DNA of 64,000 nucleotides from Villigracilis sp024434165. Its GTDB lineage: Bacteria; Chloroflexota; Anaerolineae; Anaerolineales; Villigracilaceae. The stretch's first letter is position 1; each line of letters begins with the position of its first letter. The notes under the pieces are model-generated. The model was not told the origin of the DNA and searched no databases. It saw nothing but the letters and a program-made list of their open reading frames with translations. This document shows, piece by piece, positions 51,266 through 59,089 of the stretch. The translations under genes were made by a program, and so were the position numbers. The stretch spans positions 62,001 to 126,000 of the forward strand of contig SZPK01000030.1 of the NCBI GenBank assembly GCA_030263665.1. Direction: 5' to 3'.

Positions 51266-52414
51266 ATGACCGAAGGCGCATTACTCAACGACCGATACAA
51301 GCTCGAGGAAAAACTCGGCTCCGGCGGCATGGCGGACGTATACCGCGCGCACGATGTGGTGCTGGACCGGAAGGTTGCCATCAAAGTCCTGCGCAAGGAC
51401 TACTCCGACAACGACAACTTCCAGAACCAGTTCCGCCTGGAGGCGCGTTCCGCCGCGAATCTTTCCCACCCGAACATCGTCACCGTCCATGATTTCGGCT
51501 TTGCCGACGGCTTGCTCTACATCGTCATGGAACTCATTCCCGGCAAGGACTTGAAGCAGCTCATCCGCGAACGCGGAAGGTTTTCCGTGGAGCAGGGCAT
51601 TCCGCTCATGATCCAGGCGTGCGCAGGCGTCGGGTACGCTCATCGCGCCGGGCTGGCGCACTGCGACATCAAGCCGCACAACATGCTGGTCTCGAAGGAT
51701 ATGCGCCTCAAAGTGACCGATTTCGGCATCGCCCGCGCCCTTGCCAGCGTCAAACCCGGAGAACGCAGCGACATTGTTTGGGGTTCGCCGCTCTATTTCG
51801 CACCCGAACAAGCCCTGGGCGAACCGCCCACACCCGCCTCCGATGTCTATTCGCTTGGCGTGGTGATGTACGAACTATTGTGCGGCACGCCTCCGTTTAC
51901 CGCCACCACCGCCGATGAACTGGCGCGTTTGCACATCTCCGCGCGCCCGCTGTCCATCAGCGAATACGTGCCGGATATTCCGCCCGCGCTCGAAGAGATC
52001 GTCATGAAGGTGCTTTCCAAAGAGCCTTCCGCGCGTTACCGCACCGCCGACCAGCTTGGGCGGGTACTTCAAAAATTCGGTACGCTCCCGCCGCTGCCCA
52101 AGCCGGAGCCGGAACAGCAGGTTTCTTCCCCGCCTGTGATTACGGTCCGGCAGGATATTGCAGAACGGTTATCTCCGCCAAGCCAGCCGCGTCCGGCTGT
52201 CCAGCCTGAGGCGGTTCCAACGCAAAACTACCAGTCCCAGTATCCGTATCAGGCTCAGCCCGAACCTGCGGTGAGCTATCAAACAGAAGACACTTCCATC
52301 GAGAATATTGACTGGGTATCTGTCGGGCTTGGGCTGCTGGCTGTAATTGCGGTGGGAGGTTTGTTCCCCTTCTGGCTGATGGTTTATCTTTCCTACTTCC
52401 CGCCGGGAAGATGA
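51266..52414 (+). CDS. PknB-type serine/threonine protein kinase
   Basis: A 382-residue membrane-anchored kinase. The N-terminal catalytic domain has LGSGGMADVYRAHD (P-loop), the Lys in KVAIKVL (~40), catalytic loop LAHCDIKPHNMLV (~132), VTDFGIARAL and YFAPEQALGEPPTPASDVYS. The HRD Arg is replaced by Cys (HCD), so activation does not follow the usual RD pattern. A Pro/Gln-rich linker precedes one membrane helix near the C-terminus (VSVGLGLLAVIAVGGLFPFW), with no PASTA domain outside. I start at 51266; the frame is open 15 codons further. Confidence 0.92.
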   Translation: MTEGALLNDRYKLEEKLGSGGMADVYRAHDVVLDRKVAIKVLRKDYSDNDNFQNQFRLEARSAANLSHPNIVTVHDFGFADGLLYIVMELIPGKDLKQLIRERGRFSVEQGIPLMIQACAGVGYAHRAGLAHCDIKPHNMLVSKDMRLKVTDFGIARALASVKPGERSDIVWGSPLYFAPEQALGEPPTPASDVYSLGVVMYELLCGTPPFTATTADELARLHISARPLSISEYVPDIPPALEEIVMKVLSKEPSARYRTADQLGRVLQKFGTLPPLPKPEPEQQVSSPPVITVRQDIAERLSPPSQPRPAVQPEAVPTQNYQSQYPYQAQPEPAVSYQTEDTSIENIDWVSVGLGLLAVIAVGGLFPFWLMVYLSYFPPGR

Positions 52415-52445
52415 TTTGCGCCCGCCGCCTGAGCATTAATTTTCC

Positions 52446-53111
52446 ATGCCCCAAACCATTCTTGCCCCATCCGTCATCGCCGCGGATTTTGCCCGCATTG
52501 CCGAGGAGGTTGCCGCCTGCGAAGCCGCCGGCGCCGACTGGCTCCACGTGGATGTGATGGACGGTCATTTCGTGCCGACCATCACCATTGGACCGTTGTT
52601 CACCGAAGCCCTCAAGCGCGTCACCAAACTTCCGCTCGATGTCCATCTGATGATCTCCGAACCGGAGAAGCACATCGAAGCCTTTGCGAAGGCGGGCGCG
52701 AACAACATCACGGTTCATGTCGAGACCTGTGAGAATCTGCCGCGCATCGTGGAGCGGATCAAGGCTTTGGGCTGTACCGCCGGCGTGACGTTGAATCCCG
52801 CCACGCCCGCCTCTGTCCTCGATGCCGCCCTCCCGTTCGTGGACCTGGTGCTGGTGATGAGCGTCGTGCCGGGGTTTTCCGGTCAGAAGTTTATGCCGGA
52901 GATGATTGCCAAGGCGGAGGAACTCCGCAACAAGTTGAACGCGCTCCGTTCCGCCGCCCATCTCGAGGTGGATGGCGGCATCAATGCCGAAACGCTCCCG
53001 TTGATGAAAAAAGCGGGCGCAAACGTCTTTGTCACGGGGAACGCCGCTTTCAAGCATCCCCAGGGGACGGGGGAAGGGGTGCGGGCGTTGAAACGAATCG
53101 CAGCGGGATAG
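52446..53111 (+). CDS. rpe: ribulose-phosphate 3-epimerase
   Basis: A 221-residue TIM-barrel enzyme of the pentose phosphate pathway. LAPSVIAADFARIAEEV, WLHVDVMDGHFVPTITIGP (metal His/Asp), LDVHLMISEPEKHI, LVLVMSVVPGFSGQKFMPEM and LEVDGGINAETLPLMKKAGA are the full set of signatures. It starts 32 bases after the kinase gene and ends before a bidirectional terminator. Confidence 0.95.
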   Translation: MPQTILAPSVIAADFARIAEEVAACEAAGADWLHVDVMDGHFVPTITIGPLFTEALKRVTKLPLDVHLMISEPEKHIEAFAKAGANNITVHVETCENLPRIVERIKALGCTAGVTLNPATPASVLDAALPFVDLVLVMSVVPGFSGQKFMPEMIAKAEELRNKLNALRSAAHLEVDGGINAETLPLMKKAGANVFVTGNAAFKHPQGTGEGVRALKRIAAG

Positions 53112-53133
53112 GGGCACATCCCCGGATTAAAAC

Positions 53134-53165
53134 AAAAATCACGGCGCAAACGCGCCGCGATTTTT
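53134..53165. terminator. bidirectional terminator between rpe and rpmB
   Basis: AAAAATC-A-CGGCGC, loop AAAC, GCGCCG-C-GATTTTT (53134-53165): a symmetric stem with one mismatch, A-run on one side and T-run on the other. Confidence 0.9.
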
Positions 53166-53185
53166 GAGTCGAGTGAAGGCGAGCC

Positions 53186-53371
53186 TTACGCCGCGGACTT
53201 GCCGAGCGTCTTGATGCACTTGGCGCACAGCGTTTTCTTCACGAGGCGTCCCTTCTCCATCACCGAAACCCTCTGGAGATTGGGTTTGAACGTGCGGTTG
53301 GTGGCACGCAGGGAGAAGGAGCGGTTGTGACCGAAGGCGGTTGCCTTGCCGCAGTGATTGCACTTTGCCAT
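53186..53371 (-). CDS. rpmB: 50S ribosomal protein L28
   Basis: A 61-residue ribosomal protein. MAKCNHCGKATAFGHNRSFS, TNRTFKPNLQRVSVMEKGRL and the C-terminal LCAKCIKTLGK match L28. It keeps both Cys pairs (CNHC, CAKC), the zinc-binding form. Start ATG 53371 follows an AAGGA site; the frame is open further but not coding. Confidence 0.95.
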   Translation of the reverse strand: MAKCNHCGKATAFGHNRSFSLRATNRTFKPNLQRVSVMEKGRLVKKTLCAKCIKTLGKSAA

Positions 53372-53577
53372 GTCTGAATCCTTTCTTTCCTTGCAAATAA
53401 GTCCGGTTGCCCTTTTACGAAGGCACGGCATTTTACCATAGAAAGCAACCAACTTCAAGATAAGATGTTAAAATAAGAACAACGCAAAACCAACGGGACT
53501 TCGGAGGGTCTTTTTTGTAACAACCAGCCCGAAATCGGGCGAATTCAAACCCCTGAAGCCTTTTCGAGAGGAAACCT

Positions 53578-53934
53578 ATGGGCGAAGAAACAACATCACT
53601 GGGCGGGATTCACGTCTCGCCGAACGCGGTGGCGACGATAGCCTACCATGCCACCCTTCAATCGTACGGCGTGGTGGGGCTGGCTCCCAAAAACCTGGCG
53701 GATGGGATTGTCTCCACGATCACGCGCGAGCCTTCACGGGGGATTTCCGTTCAATACAAGGATGACGAGATTCACATTGACGTCCATGTCATCGTGGAAT
53801 ATGGAACACGCATCAACTCGGTGGCGGAGAGCGTGGCGAACACCGTGCGCTTCCATGTGGAGAAGGCGCTGGGGCTGCGCGTCAGCACGGTCAATGTGCA
53901 TGTGGCGGGACTGCGCATCAGCAACACGGATTAG
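53578..53934 (+). CDS. Asp23/Gls24 family envelope stress protein
   Basis: A 118-residue DUF322 protein (YloU/Asp23). GIHVSPNAVATIAYHATLQS, GVVGLAPKNL and VHVIVEYGTRINSVAESVAN are typical. In many Firmicutes the gene lies before yloV/fakA, as here (13-base gap), so a link with the fatty-acid kinase is likely. It is preceded by a GCCCGAAATCGGGC hairpin at 53527-53540. Confidence 0.92.
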   Translation: MGEETTSLGGIHVSPNAVATIAYHATLQSYGVVGLAPKNLADGIVSTITREPSRGISVQYKDDEIHIDVHVIVEYGTRINSVAESVANTVRFHVEKALGLRVSTVNVHVAGLRISNTD

Positions 53935-53947
53935 GAGACACTGACAG

Positions 53948-54607
53948 ATGGCAATTGATACCGCACGCCTCGAAAAACTCCGCAGGCGCCCCATTGACGG
54001 TTTGGCTTTCAAGCGGTTGATGGAAGCCGGGTTGACCTGGCTTCGCACCAACCAGCAGGTGGTCAACTCGCTGAACGTGTTCCCCGTGCCGGACGGCGAC
54101 ACCGGCACGAACATGACGCTGACCCTGCAATCGGCGTGGAACGAGATCAAGGATATGGGGACTCGTCACCTCGGCGAGATGGCGGCGGCGTTTTCGAAAG
54201 GCGCGTTGATGGGCGCGCGCGGCAATTCGGGCGTAATCTCCAGTCAGATTTTGCGCGGCTTTTCACGCGGTGTGCATGACAGCGCAGTGTTGGATAAGGA
54301 GACTTTCGTCCGGGCTTTGAGTGAGGCGCGCGATACGGCGTACAAGGGTGTGGTGAAACCCGTCGAGGGGACGATTCTAACCGTCATCAAGGAAACCGCC
54401 CTGGCAGCAGAAGCAGCCCTCGGGTCCGCAAGAGATGCGATAGAAATCCTGGAGGTGGCGGTGCGCGCGGCGGATGAAGCGGTCCGAAACTTCTTCCCAT
54501 CCTCAAACAGGCGGGGGTGGTGGATTCGGGCGGAAAAGGTCTCTTCTTCTTCATGGAAGGCATGCTGCGGCATATTTACGGCGAGTCGCTGGAGACGCCG
54601 ACGGTGA
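53948..54607 (+). CDS. FakA/YloV DAK2-domain protein, N-terminal fragment (frameshifted)
   Basis: The first part of a DhaL/DAK2-type fatty-acid kinase. Up to residue ~180 it matches the family: NSLNVFPVPDGDTGTNM (Mg/ATP-binding Asp residues), GARGNSGVISSQILRGF and VKPVEGTILTVIKETA. After AVRAADEAVR the frame is lost (NFFPSSNRRGWW...), and the next ~40 residues are out-of-frame filler. The correct frame resumes at 54490. Compared with the family, four residues (x-T-P-E) are missing, which fits a 10-base deletion rather than a single-base error. Normally one protein of ~550 residues. Confidence 0.85.
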   Translation: MAIDTARLEKLRRRPIDGLAFKRLMEAGLTWLRTNQQVVNSLNVFPVPDGDTGTNMTLTLQSAWNEIKDMGTRHLGEMAAAFSKGALMGARGNSGVISSQILRGFSRGVHDSAVLDKETFVRALSEARDTAYKGVVKPVEGTILTVIKETALAAEAALGSARDAIEILEVAVRAADEAVRNFFPSSNRRGWWIRAEKVSSSSWKACCGIFTASRWRRRR

Positions 54608-55605
54608 GCGTCCAGCCGCTTTCGGCAATGAATTTACAGGGCGCGCTGGAGGAAGTGGAGGAGGGGCAGGATTACGAAGTGGTGGTGGATTTTGTGCCAG
54701 CCAGGGACCTGGACCTGCACTCGTTCTATGGGCGGCTGGAGGAAATGGGCACGTCCATTCAGGTGGGTGAGGGCGACGGCATGTACCGCATGCACATCCA
54801 CGTGCCGACGGAGAAACGCTACGAGCCGATTGATTACATCATGGGCATCGGCACGGTGACGAAGGTTGCCATCGAAAACCTGATGGCGCAAATGGATGAT
54901 ATTCAGAAGGGCAAGGCGTCGCAGGGTTCGTTTGCCTCGGTGGAACCGGGAACGATTGCGGTGGTTGCCGTTTCGCCCGGCGCGGGAATCAGCCGCATTT
55001 TTGCCAGCCTGGGCGTGGCGGCTGTCGTTGCGGGCGGGCAGACGATGAACCCCTCCACGCAGGATATTTTGGGCTCGTTCGAGAACCTGCCGACGGATAA
55101 GGTCATCATTTTGCCGAACAATAAGAATATTGTGATGGCGGCGAACCAGGCGAAGGAAGTGACGGTGAAGAGCGTGCAGGTGGTGCCGACCCGCACCGTG
55201 CCGCAGGGACTTGCCGCAATGCTATCCTTTGACCCCGCCGGCGATGTGGAAGCGGTTGCCGCGAAGATGAGCAAGGCAATGAGCAATGTGAAAACGGGCG
55301 AGATTACCGTTGCCACCCGCTCGGTTGAGATTGACGGTGTGACGGTGCGCGACGGGCAGGTGATCGGTTTGCTCGACGGCAGGCTGGTCGCTTCGGCGGA
55401 GTCGGTGGAGCAGGGCGCGCTGGAATTGCTGGAAAAAGCAGGCGCCGCCGGGCATGAGATTGTGACGTTATTCTACGGCGAAGATATGCCGCACGCGGAA
55501 GCCAACCGCATCGCGGACGTGATCCGAGAGAAGTATTCCAACCTCGAAGTCGAGGTGCAGGAGGGCGGTCAGCCCCATTATCAGTTCATTCTTTCGATTG
55601 AGTAA
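54490..55605 (+). CDS. FakA/YloV C-terminal fragment (frameshifted)
   Basis: The rest of the gene in another frame: LLPILKQAGVVDSGGKGLFF finishes the DAK2 domain, followed by the FakA middle and C-terminal domains (DYEVVVDFVPARDLDLHSFY, MHIHVPTEKRYEPIDY, ILPNNKNIVMAANQAKEVT, LFYGEDMPHAEANRIADVIR). A GTG at 54517 (VDSGG) could start an independent product, but no ribosome site is seen. With DegV/FakB (57142) it would phosphorylate fatty acids for membrane lipid synthesis. Whether any active enzyme is made is unclear. Confidence 0.85.
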   Translation, partial: LLPILKQAGVVDSGGKGLFFFMEGMLRHIYGESLETPTVSVQPLSAMNLQGALEEVEEGQDYEVVVDFVPARDLDLHSFYGRLEEMGTSIQVGEGDGMYRMHIHVPTEKRYEPIDYIMGIGTVTKVAIENLMAQMDDIQKGKASQGSFASVEPGTIAVVAVSPGAGISRIFASLGVAAVVAGGQTMNPSTQDILGSFENLPTDKVIILPNNKNIVMAANQAKEVTVKSVQVVPTRTVPQGLAAMLSFDPAGDVEAVAAKMSKAMSNVKTGEITVATRSVEIDGVTVRDGQVIGLLDGRLVASAESVEQGALELLEKAGAAGHEIVTLFYGEDMPHAEANRIADVIREKYSNLEVEVQEGGQPHYQFILSIE

Positions 55606-55616
55606 CGAAATTGAAA

Positions 55617-55651
55617 GAGACCGTCACATCGAGAGTGACGGTCTCTTCTTT
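55617..55651. terminator. bidirectional terminator between fakA and the HAAS gene
   Basis: A perfect 11-bp stem GAGACCGTCAC/GTGACGGTCTC (55617-55627 with 55635-55645), a seven-base loop, then TTCTTTA; the opposite strand also has a T-rich tail. Confidence 0.9.
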
Positions 55652-55667
55652 ACGGGGGCACGATTTC

Positions 55668-56684
55668 TTATGCGGCTGCCTTCGCTGTGAACATCTTGTA
55701 CACAGATTTGATCATATCAACCACAGTGCCGAAGATCGCCAGTCCGAGCGCGATCTTCATGCCGGTATGGGCAAGTTGACTTAAGGTCTGCGCCGCTTCG
55801 GGGTCGGTGATTCCGCCGACTGCCAGTGACGCCGGCGTGACTGCCAGGATGGATGGACCGGTGAACAGCAGGGCAAGGATGACGACCTGGAACAACTTTG
55901 TCCCAATCGAGATGAGGCGGGTGGAGGTTGTCCATTTTCCGGAGCGCAGGAGCATGCCGTTCAGGATGATCTCGACAACCCAGGCGATGTTGAGCAGGGG
56001 CAGCCACCGAAAGAACGCTTCGGAGAGCAGCGGAATTACCTTCCATTCGCCTTCATCCAGGTGATAGATGCCGATCAGGTGCGGGTTGAAGTTGAAGAGG
56101 CTGAGCGCGATGAAAGTGAAAACGATGGCAAGGATCGGTTCCCAGATCTTGATATCCTGAGGTTCCGGTTCCTTCTGCAAACTGGCGGGGTCCCATTCTT
56201 TGTCTTCATCCATTTTGAAATCTGCAATGGGAGCAAAGCGTTCGATCAGAGCGAAAATCAACGCCATGTTTCCGAAAACAGCGATGCTGGTGGAGATAAT
56301 GTTGAGAATTCCCTTGCTGATGGTTTCGAGCAGCTGCACCGCGCTCATGGGGGAGAGGTTGATGATCTGGATAAAGGTGGCAATGCCCAGCCCCAGCGCC
56401 ACCGCCGCCACCACAATCTTCAGAATGAACATGAAGAACGGAAAGATGCGCGGGCCGATCAAATACGGGTTGGGGTTGTACGTCTCCGCCACCTTGGCGG
56501 GCGCGCCGTATTCCTTCAACAGTTCCATTTGCATCGCTTCATCGGCGGGCTTGCCCGATTTCTGCGCGCGCTCCTCCAGCATATCCTCCAGCGTGGAGCG
56601 CAGTTCGTTTTCGATATCCTTGCGGCTCTTGACGAGCAAAAGGCGCCTGCCGACTTCGGCAACGTAACGATCAATGAGATTCAT
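55668..56684 (-). CDS. HAAS-domain membrane protein paired with PadR
   Basis: A 338-residue protein. The N-terminal ~70 residues are a HAAS-type helical domain (LIDRYVAEVGRRLLLVKSRK, LEDMLEERAQKSGKPADEAM, LLKEYGAPAKVAETYNP), normally found beside PadR regulators. About six membrane helices follow (for example FFMFILKIVVAAVALGLGIA, PILAIVFTFIALSLF). It lies 14 bases after the padR gene, on the same strand, so they form a two-gene operon and the membrane protein is likely the target of the PadR pathway. The substrate is unknown. Confidence 0.85.
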   Translation of the reverse strand: MNLIDRYVAEVGRRLLLVKSRKDIENELRSTLEDMLEERAQKSGKPADEAMQMELLKEYGAPAKVAETYNPNPYLIGPRIFPFFMFILKIVVAAVALGLGIATFIQIINLSPMSAVQLLETISKGILNIISTSIAVFGNMALIFALIERFAPIADFKMDEDKEWDPASLQKEPEPQDIKIWEPILAIVFTFIALSLFNFNPHLIGIYHLDEGEWKVIPLLSEAFFRWLPLLNIAWVVEIILNGMLLRSGKWTTSTRLISIGTKLFQVVILALLFTGPSILAVTPASLAVGGITDPEAAQTLSQLAHTGMKIALGLAIFGTVVDMIKSVYKMFTAKAAA

Positions 56685-56698
56685 GATATTTTCCTTTC

Positions 56699-57028
56699 CT
56701 AAGCCAGCATCTTATCCATCACAGACACGATGCCAGCCCATTCCTTTTTCAGTTTCGTCAGGACTTTTTTCCCTTCCGCACTGATGACGTAATAACGGCG
56801 CGGGCGCGACTCTTCCAGTTTCCAGACCGATTCCAGCAATCCCTGCGCCTCCAGCCGGCGGAGGAGCGGATACAACGTCCCCTGGTCCACTTCCAAGCCG
56901 AGGTCGGCGAGTTTCTTCAACAGGGAATAGCCGTACTCTTCGGTTCCCAACTGGCTGAGCGCCGCGAGGACGATCACCCCGCGCCTCAATTCCAAGACAA
57001 CATTTTCGAGCGATTCTGTGTTTGCCAT
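56699..57028 (-). CDS. PadR-family transcriptional regulator
   Basis: A 109-residue winged-helix repressor. LRRGVIVLAALSQLGTEEYG, LGLEVDQGTLYPLLRRLEAQ (recognition helix) and RRYYVISAEGKKVLTKLKKE are typical. The promoter before it has a palindrome between -35 and -10, suggesting autorepression. Partner of the HAAS gene downstream. Confidence 0.93.
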   Translation of the reverse strand: MANTESLENVVLELRRGVIVLAALSQLGTEEYGYSLLKKLADLGLEVDQGTLYPLLRRLEAQGLLESVWKLEESRPRRYYVISAEGKKVLTKLKKEWAGIVSVMDKMLA

Positions 57029-57045
57029 CTCTCAACCTTTCCCGC

Positions 57046-57074
57046 ATTATACTGTGTATCACATAATATGTCAA
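57046..57074 (-). promoter_or_regulatory. consensus promoter with operator for padR
   Basis: On the - strand TTGACA (57074-57069), 17 bases, TATAAT (57051-57046): full consensus. The spacer contains TGTG-ATA-CACA, a symmetric element typical of PadR-type operators. Confidence 0.85.
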
Positions 57075-57141
57075 GGGTAAAATATTGGGCGATAGTTACC
57101 CATAAGGAAGCCGCCGCCTGTTCTTGTGCTACACTTGTGCC

Positions 57142-58014
57142 ATGAAACTGGGCATTGTCACCGACTCCACCTCCGACCTGCCAGCCTATCTCGTCGAACA
57201 ATTCGACATCCGCGTAGTGCCTTCGATTTTGGTTTTGGAGGGGAAGGAATACGCCGACGGGATCAGCATCACCCGCGAGGAGTTTTACGCCCGCCTGCCC
57301 TCGCTTCAGACTCCGCCCACAACTGCCGCGCCGTCCATTGGAGATTTTCTCACGCCCTATCGTTCCCTGTTCAACTCGGGCTGTGAGCATATTCTCTCCA
57401 TCCACGCTGCCTCGCAGTTGACCACGATCATCAACTCCGCGCGTCAAGCCGCGCAGGAATTCCCGGGGAAAATCACCGTCGTGGACAGCGGCTCACTCTC
57501 GATGGGGCTGGGATTCCAAGCGCTTGCCGCCGCCGAAGCCAGCGACCTGGGCTTGGGTGCTGCGCTCGAAGCTGCCGAATCCGCGCGGAAGAGATTACAG
57601 GTCAAAGCCGCGCTGGATACGATGGAATACCTCAAACGCAGCGGGCGTGTCCCCGGCGTGGTTGCCAATTTGGGCGGGTTGCTTTCCATCAAACCGATGA
57701 TCGAACTGCGCGATGGGGAAGTGAAAGCCATCGGCGCGGTCCGCACGGCGAAGCAGGTGGACGAGCGCATTTTGAATTTTGCCCTCAGCCTCGGCGAACT
57801 GGAACGGCTTGCCATTCTGCACACCAACGCCGAAGCCCGCGCGCGGAATCTGCTGAATGGGTTGATGGAACAGGCGCGCAAATCCCTCCCGCGCGATATT
57901 TTGTTCGTCAACGTCACGGCAGTGATCGGTGCGCACCTCGGACCGAACGGAATCGGTTTTGCGGTGGTCAAGGCGGGAAGCGCGGTCGAAATCCAATCGT
58001 TTCGTCAGGTATAA
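57142..58014 (+). CDS. DegV family protein (FakB-like fatty acid binding)
   Basis: A 290-residue DegV protein that binds a fatty acid and presents it to FakA. LGIVTDSTSDLPAYLVEQFD, VVPSILVLEGKEY, TTAAPSIGDFLTPYRSL and VVDSGSLSMGLGFQ are the family motifs (the Thr/Ser residues hold the carboxylate). I start at 57142; a TACACT box lies six bases before. The FakA gene is 1.5 kb upstream. A peptide from its end (NGIGFAVVK) recurs at the end of the truncated DUF5615 gene. Confidence 0.92.
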   Translation: MKLGIVTDSTSDLPAYLVEQFDIRVVPSILVLEGKEYADGISITREEFYARLPSLQTPPTTAAPSIGDFLTPYRSLFNSGCEHILSIHAASQLTTIINSARQAAQEFPGKITVVDSGSLSMGLGFQALAAAEASDLGLGAALEAAESARKRLQVKAALDTMEYLKRSGRVPGVVANLGGLLSIKPMIELRDGEVKAIGAVRTAKQVDERILNFALSLGELERLAILHTNAEARARNLLNGLMEQARKSLPRDILFVNVTAVIGAHLGPNGIGFAVVKAGSAVEIQSFRQV

Positions 58015-58038
58015 TCGCCATTGGAAAGTTGAGGCGAA

Positions 58039-58365
58039 ATGAGCATTCAAAGTCTCGAACCCCAGATTTCACGCTTGAGCCGCGCCGAAAAAGCGGAATT
58101 GTTGCAGCGCCTCGCGCAGGAAATCGGCAACGCCTGGGCGGGGATTGAAAAAACGGAGGGCGTTTCCGGCGGCGAGGCTTGCATCGTCCGCACCCGCATC
58201 CCTGTATGGACTTTGGAAAACTACCGCCGTCTTGGTTGGACGGACGCCGCCATCCTTGAGAATTTCCCTTCTCTGCGCGCGGCGGACCTGGTCAATGCCT
58301 GGGCGTATGCCGACGCTCATCAAGAGGAAATGGATAATGCCATTCAGAAAAACCAGGCGGGATGA
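58039..58365 (+). CDS. DUF433 antitoxin-like protein
   Basis: A 108-residue DUF433 protein: ACIVRTRIPVWTLENYRRLG, DAAILENFPSLRAADLVNAW, typical of the antitoxin half of DUF433/DUF5615 modules. GAGG before the ATG. A TATAAT (58010-58015) overlaps the degV stop codon. The gene appears intact although its toxin partner is cut. Confidence 0.85.
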   Translation: MSIQSLEPQISRLSRAEKAELLQRLAQEIGNAWAGIEKTEGVSGGEACIVRTRIPVWTLENYRRLGWTDAAILENFPSLRAADLVNAWAYADAHQEEMDNAIQKNQAG

Positions 58366-58553
58366 TGGCGTCTTTCTACACCAACGAAAACTTCCCGATC
58401 AGGGTGGTTCAGCATCTGCGCGAGATGGGACATGATGTGCTGACATCCCACGAAGCGGGAAAAGCCAACCAAAGAATTCCAGATCACGAAGTATTGGCGT
58501 ACGCGGCGGAATTGGATCGCAATGGAATCGGTTTTGCGGCGGTGAGGAAATAA
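58362..58553 (+). CDS. DUF5615 PIN-like toxin, truncated
   Basis: A 63-residue remnant. FYTNENFPIRVVQHLREMGH and KANQRIPDHEVLAYAAEL match the start of DUF5615 PIN-like proteins (usually about 110 residues). After residue ~51 the sequence becomes DRNGIGFAAVRK, which resembles the DegV C-terminus rather than the family; the later PIN-fold acidic residues are missing. The ATG overlaps the stop of the DUF433 gene (ATGATG). Probably inactive. Confidence 0.75.
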   Translation: MMASFYTNENFPIRVVQHLREMGHDVLTSHEAGKANQRIPDHEVLAYAAELDRNGIGFAAVRK

Positions 58554-58576
58554 GGTAACATTAAGTTGGAGCAGGT

Positions 58577-58945
58577 ATGCCCGAAAAGATTCGAAAAACT
58601 CTCTCTGAAATCCAGTCCAGGCTTAAGCGCTTGTATGGGGAAAGGCTTAAGGGCGTTTACTTGTATGGTTCTTATGCCCGAAGCGATTATGAAGAAGGTT
58701 CCGATTTGGATATCCTGGTAATATTGGATACCTTCCGGTTTCATAGTACCGAAATCAGCCGAACCGCAGACCTGGTCAGCGATTTATCCTTGAAATACTC
58801 GATCACTATCAGCCCGATGTTTATACGGGAGCGCGATTGGATGCTTACTCGAAAACCCTTGATTCGAAACGTCAAACGTGAGGGAGTTAAAATTTATGAA
58901 AGAAGAAAGCAGCCTGTTGTTGCTCAGAGCGGAAGAAGCCATTGA
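58577..58945 (+). CDS. MNT-type nucleotidyltransferase, partner of a broken HEPN gene
   Basis: A 122-residue minimal nucleotidyltransferase: GVYLYGSYARSDYEEGSDLD then ILVIL gives the G-S-x10-D-x-D site. The C-terminal end (KREGVKIYERRKQ) overlaps the start of a HEPN pseudogene by 50 bases. It is a different subtype from mntA at 50756. Antitoxin function is inferred from family; the toxin is broken. Confidence 0.85.
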   Translation: MPEKIRKTLSEIQSRLKRLYGERLKGVYLYGSYARSDYEEGSDLDILVILDTFRFHSTEISRTADLVSDLSLKYSITISPMFIRERDWMLTRKPLIRNVKREGVKIYERRKQPVVAQSGRSH

Positions 58946-59089
58946 ATCTGCCGATTTGTTGCTGGTGGAGGGCTACCTGGCGGATTCGACGCAGCCGCGA
59001 GATTTCAATCCTCATCCGTGAAAACCATGATTGACCAGGCTTGGGAATTTTTACAGGCTGCAAAAGATTATCTTGACGGTGTAAAGTAA
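58896..59089 (+). pseudogene. HEPN toxin remnant with large internal deletion
   Basis: The start ATG 58896 encodes MKEESSLLLLRAEEAIESAD, typical of the HEPN first helix, up to YLADS. The frame then breaks and stops at 59019-59021. In another frame SSVKTMIDQAWEFLQAAKDY (about 59010-59075) then LDGVK and a stop at 59087-59089 look like the C-terminal helix. About 80 central codons, including the catalytic R-x4-6-H, are missing. Its end overlaps the 3' end of the CPBP gene. Confidence 0.75.

Noticed and set aside
54479..54517. Programmed ribosomal frameshift in the FakA gene
   Set aside because: No slippery heptamer or following structure at the break, and conserved residues are missing, which fits a deletion.
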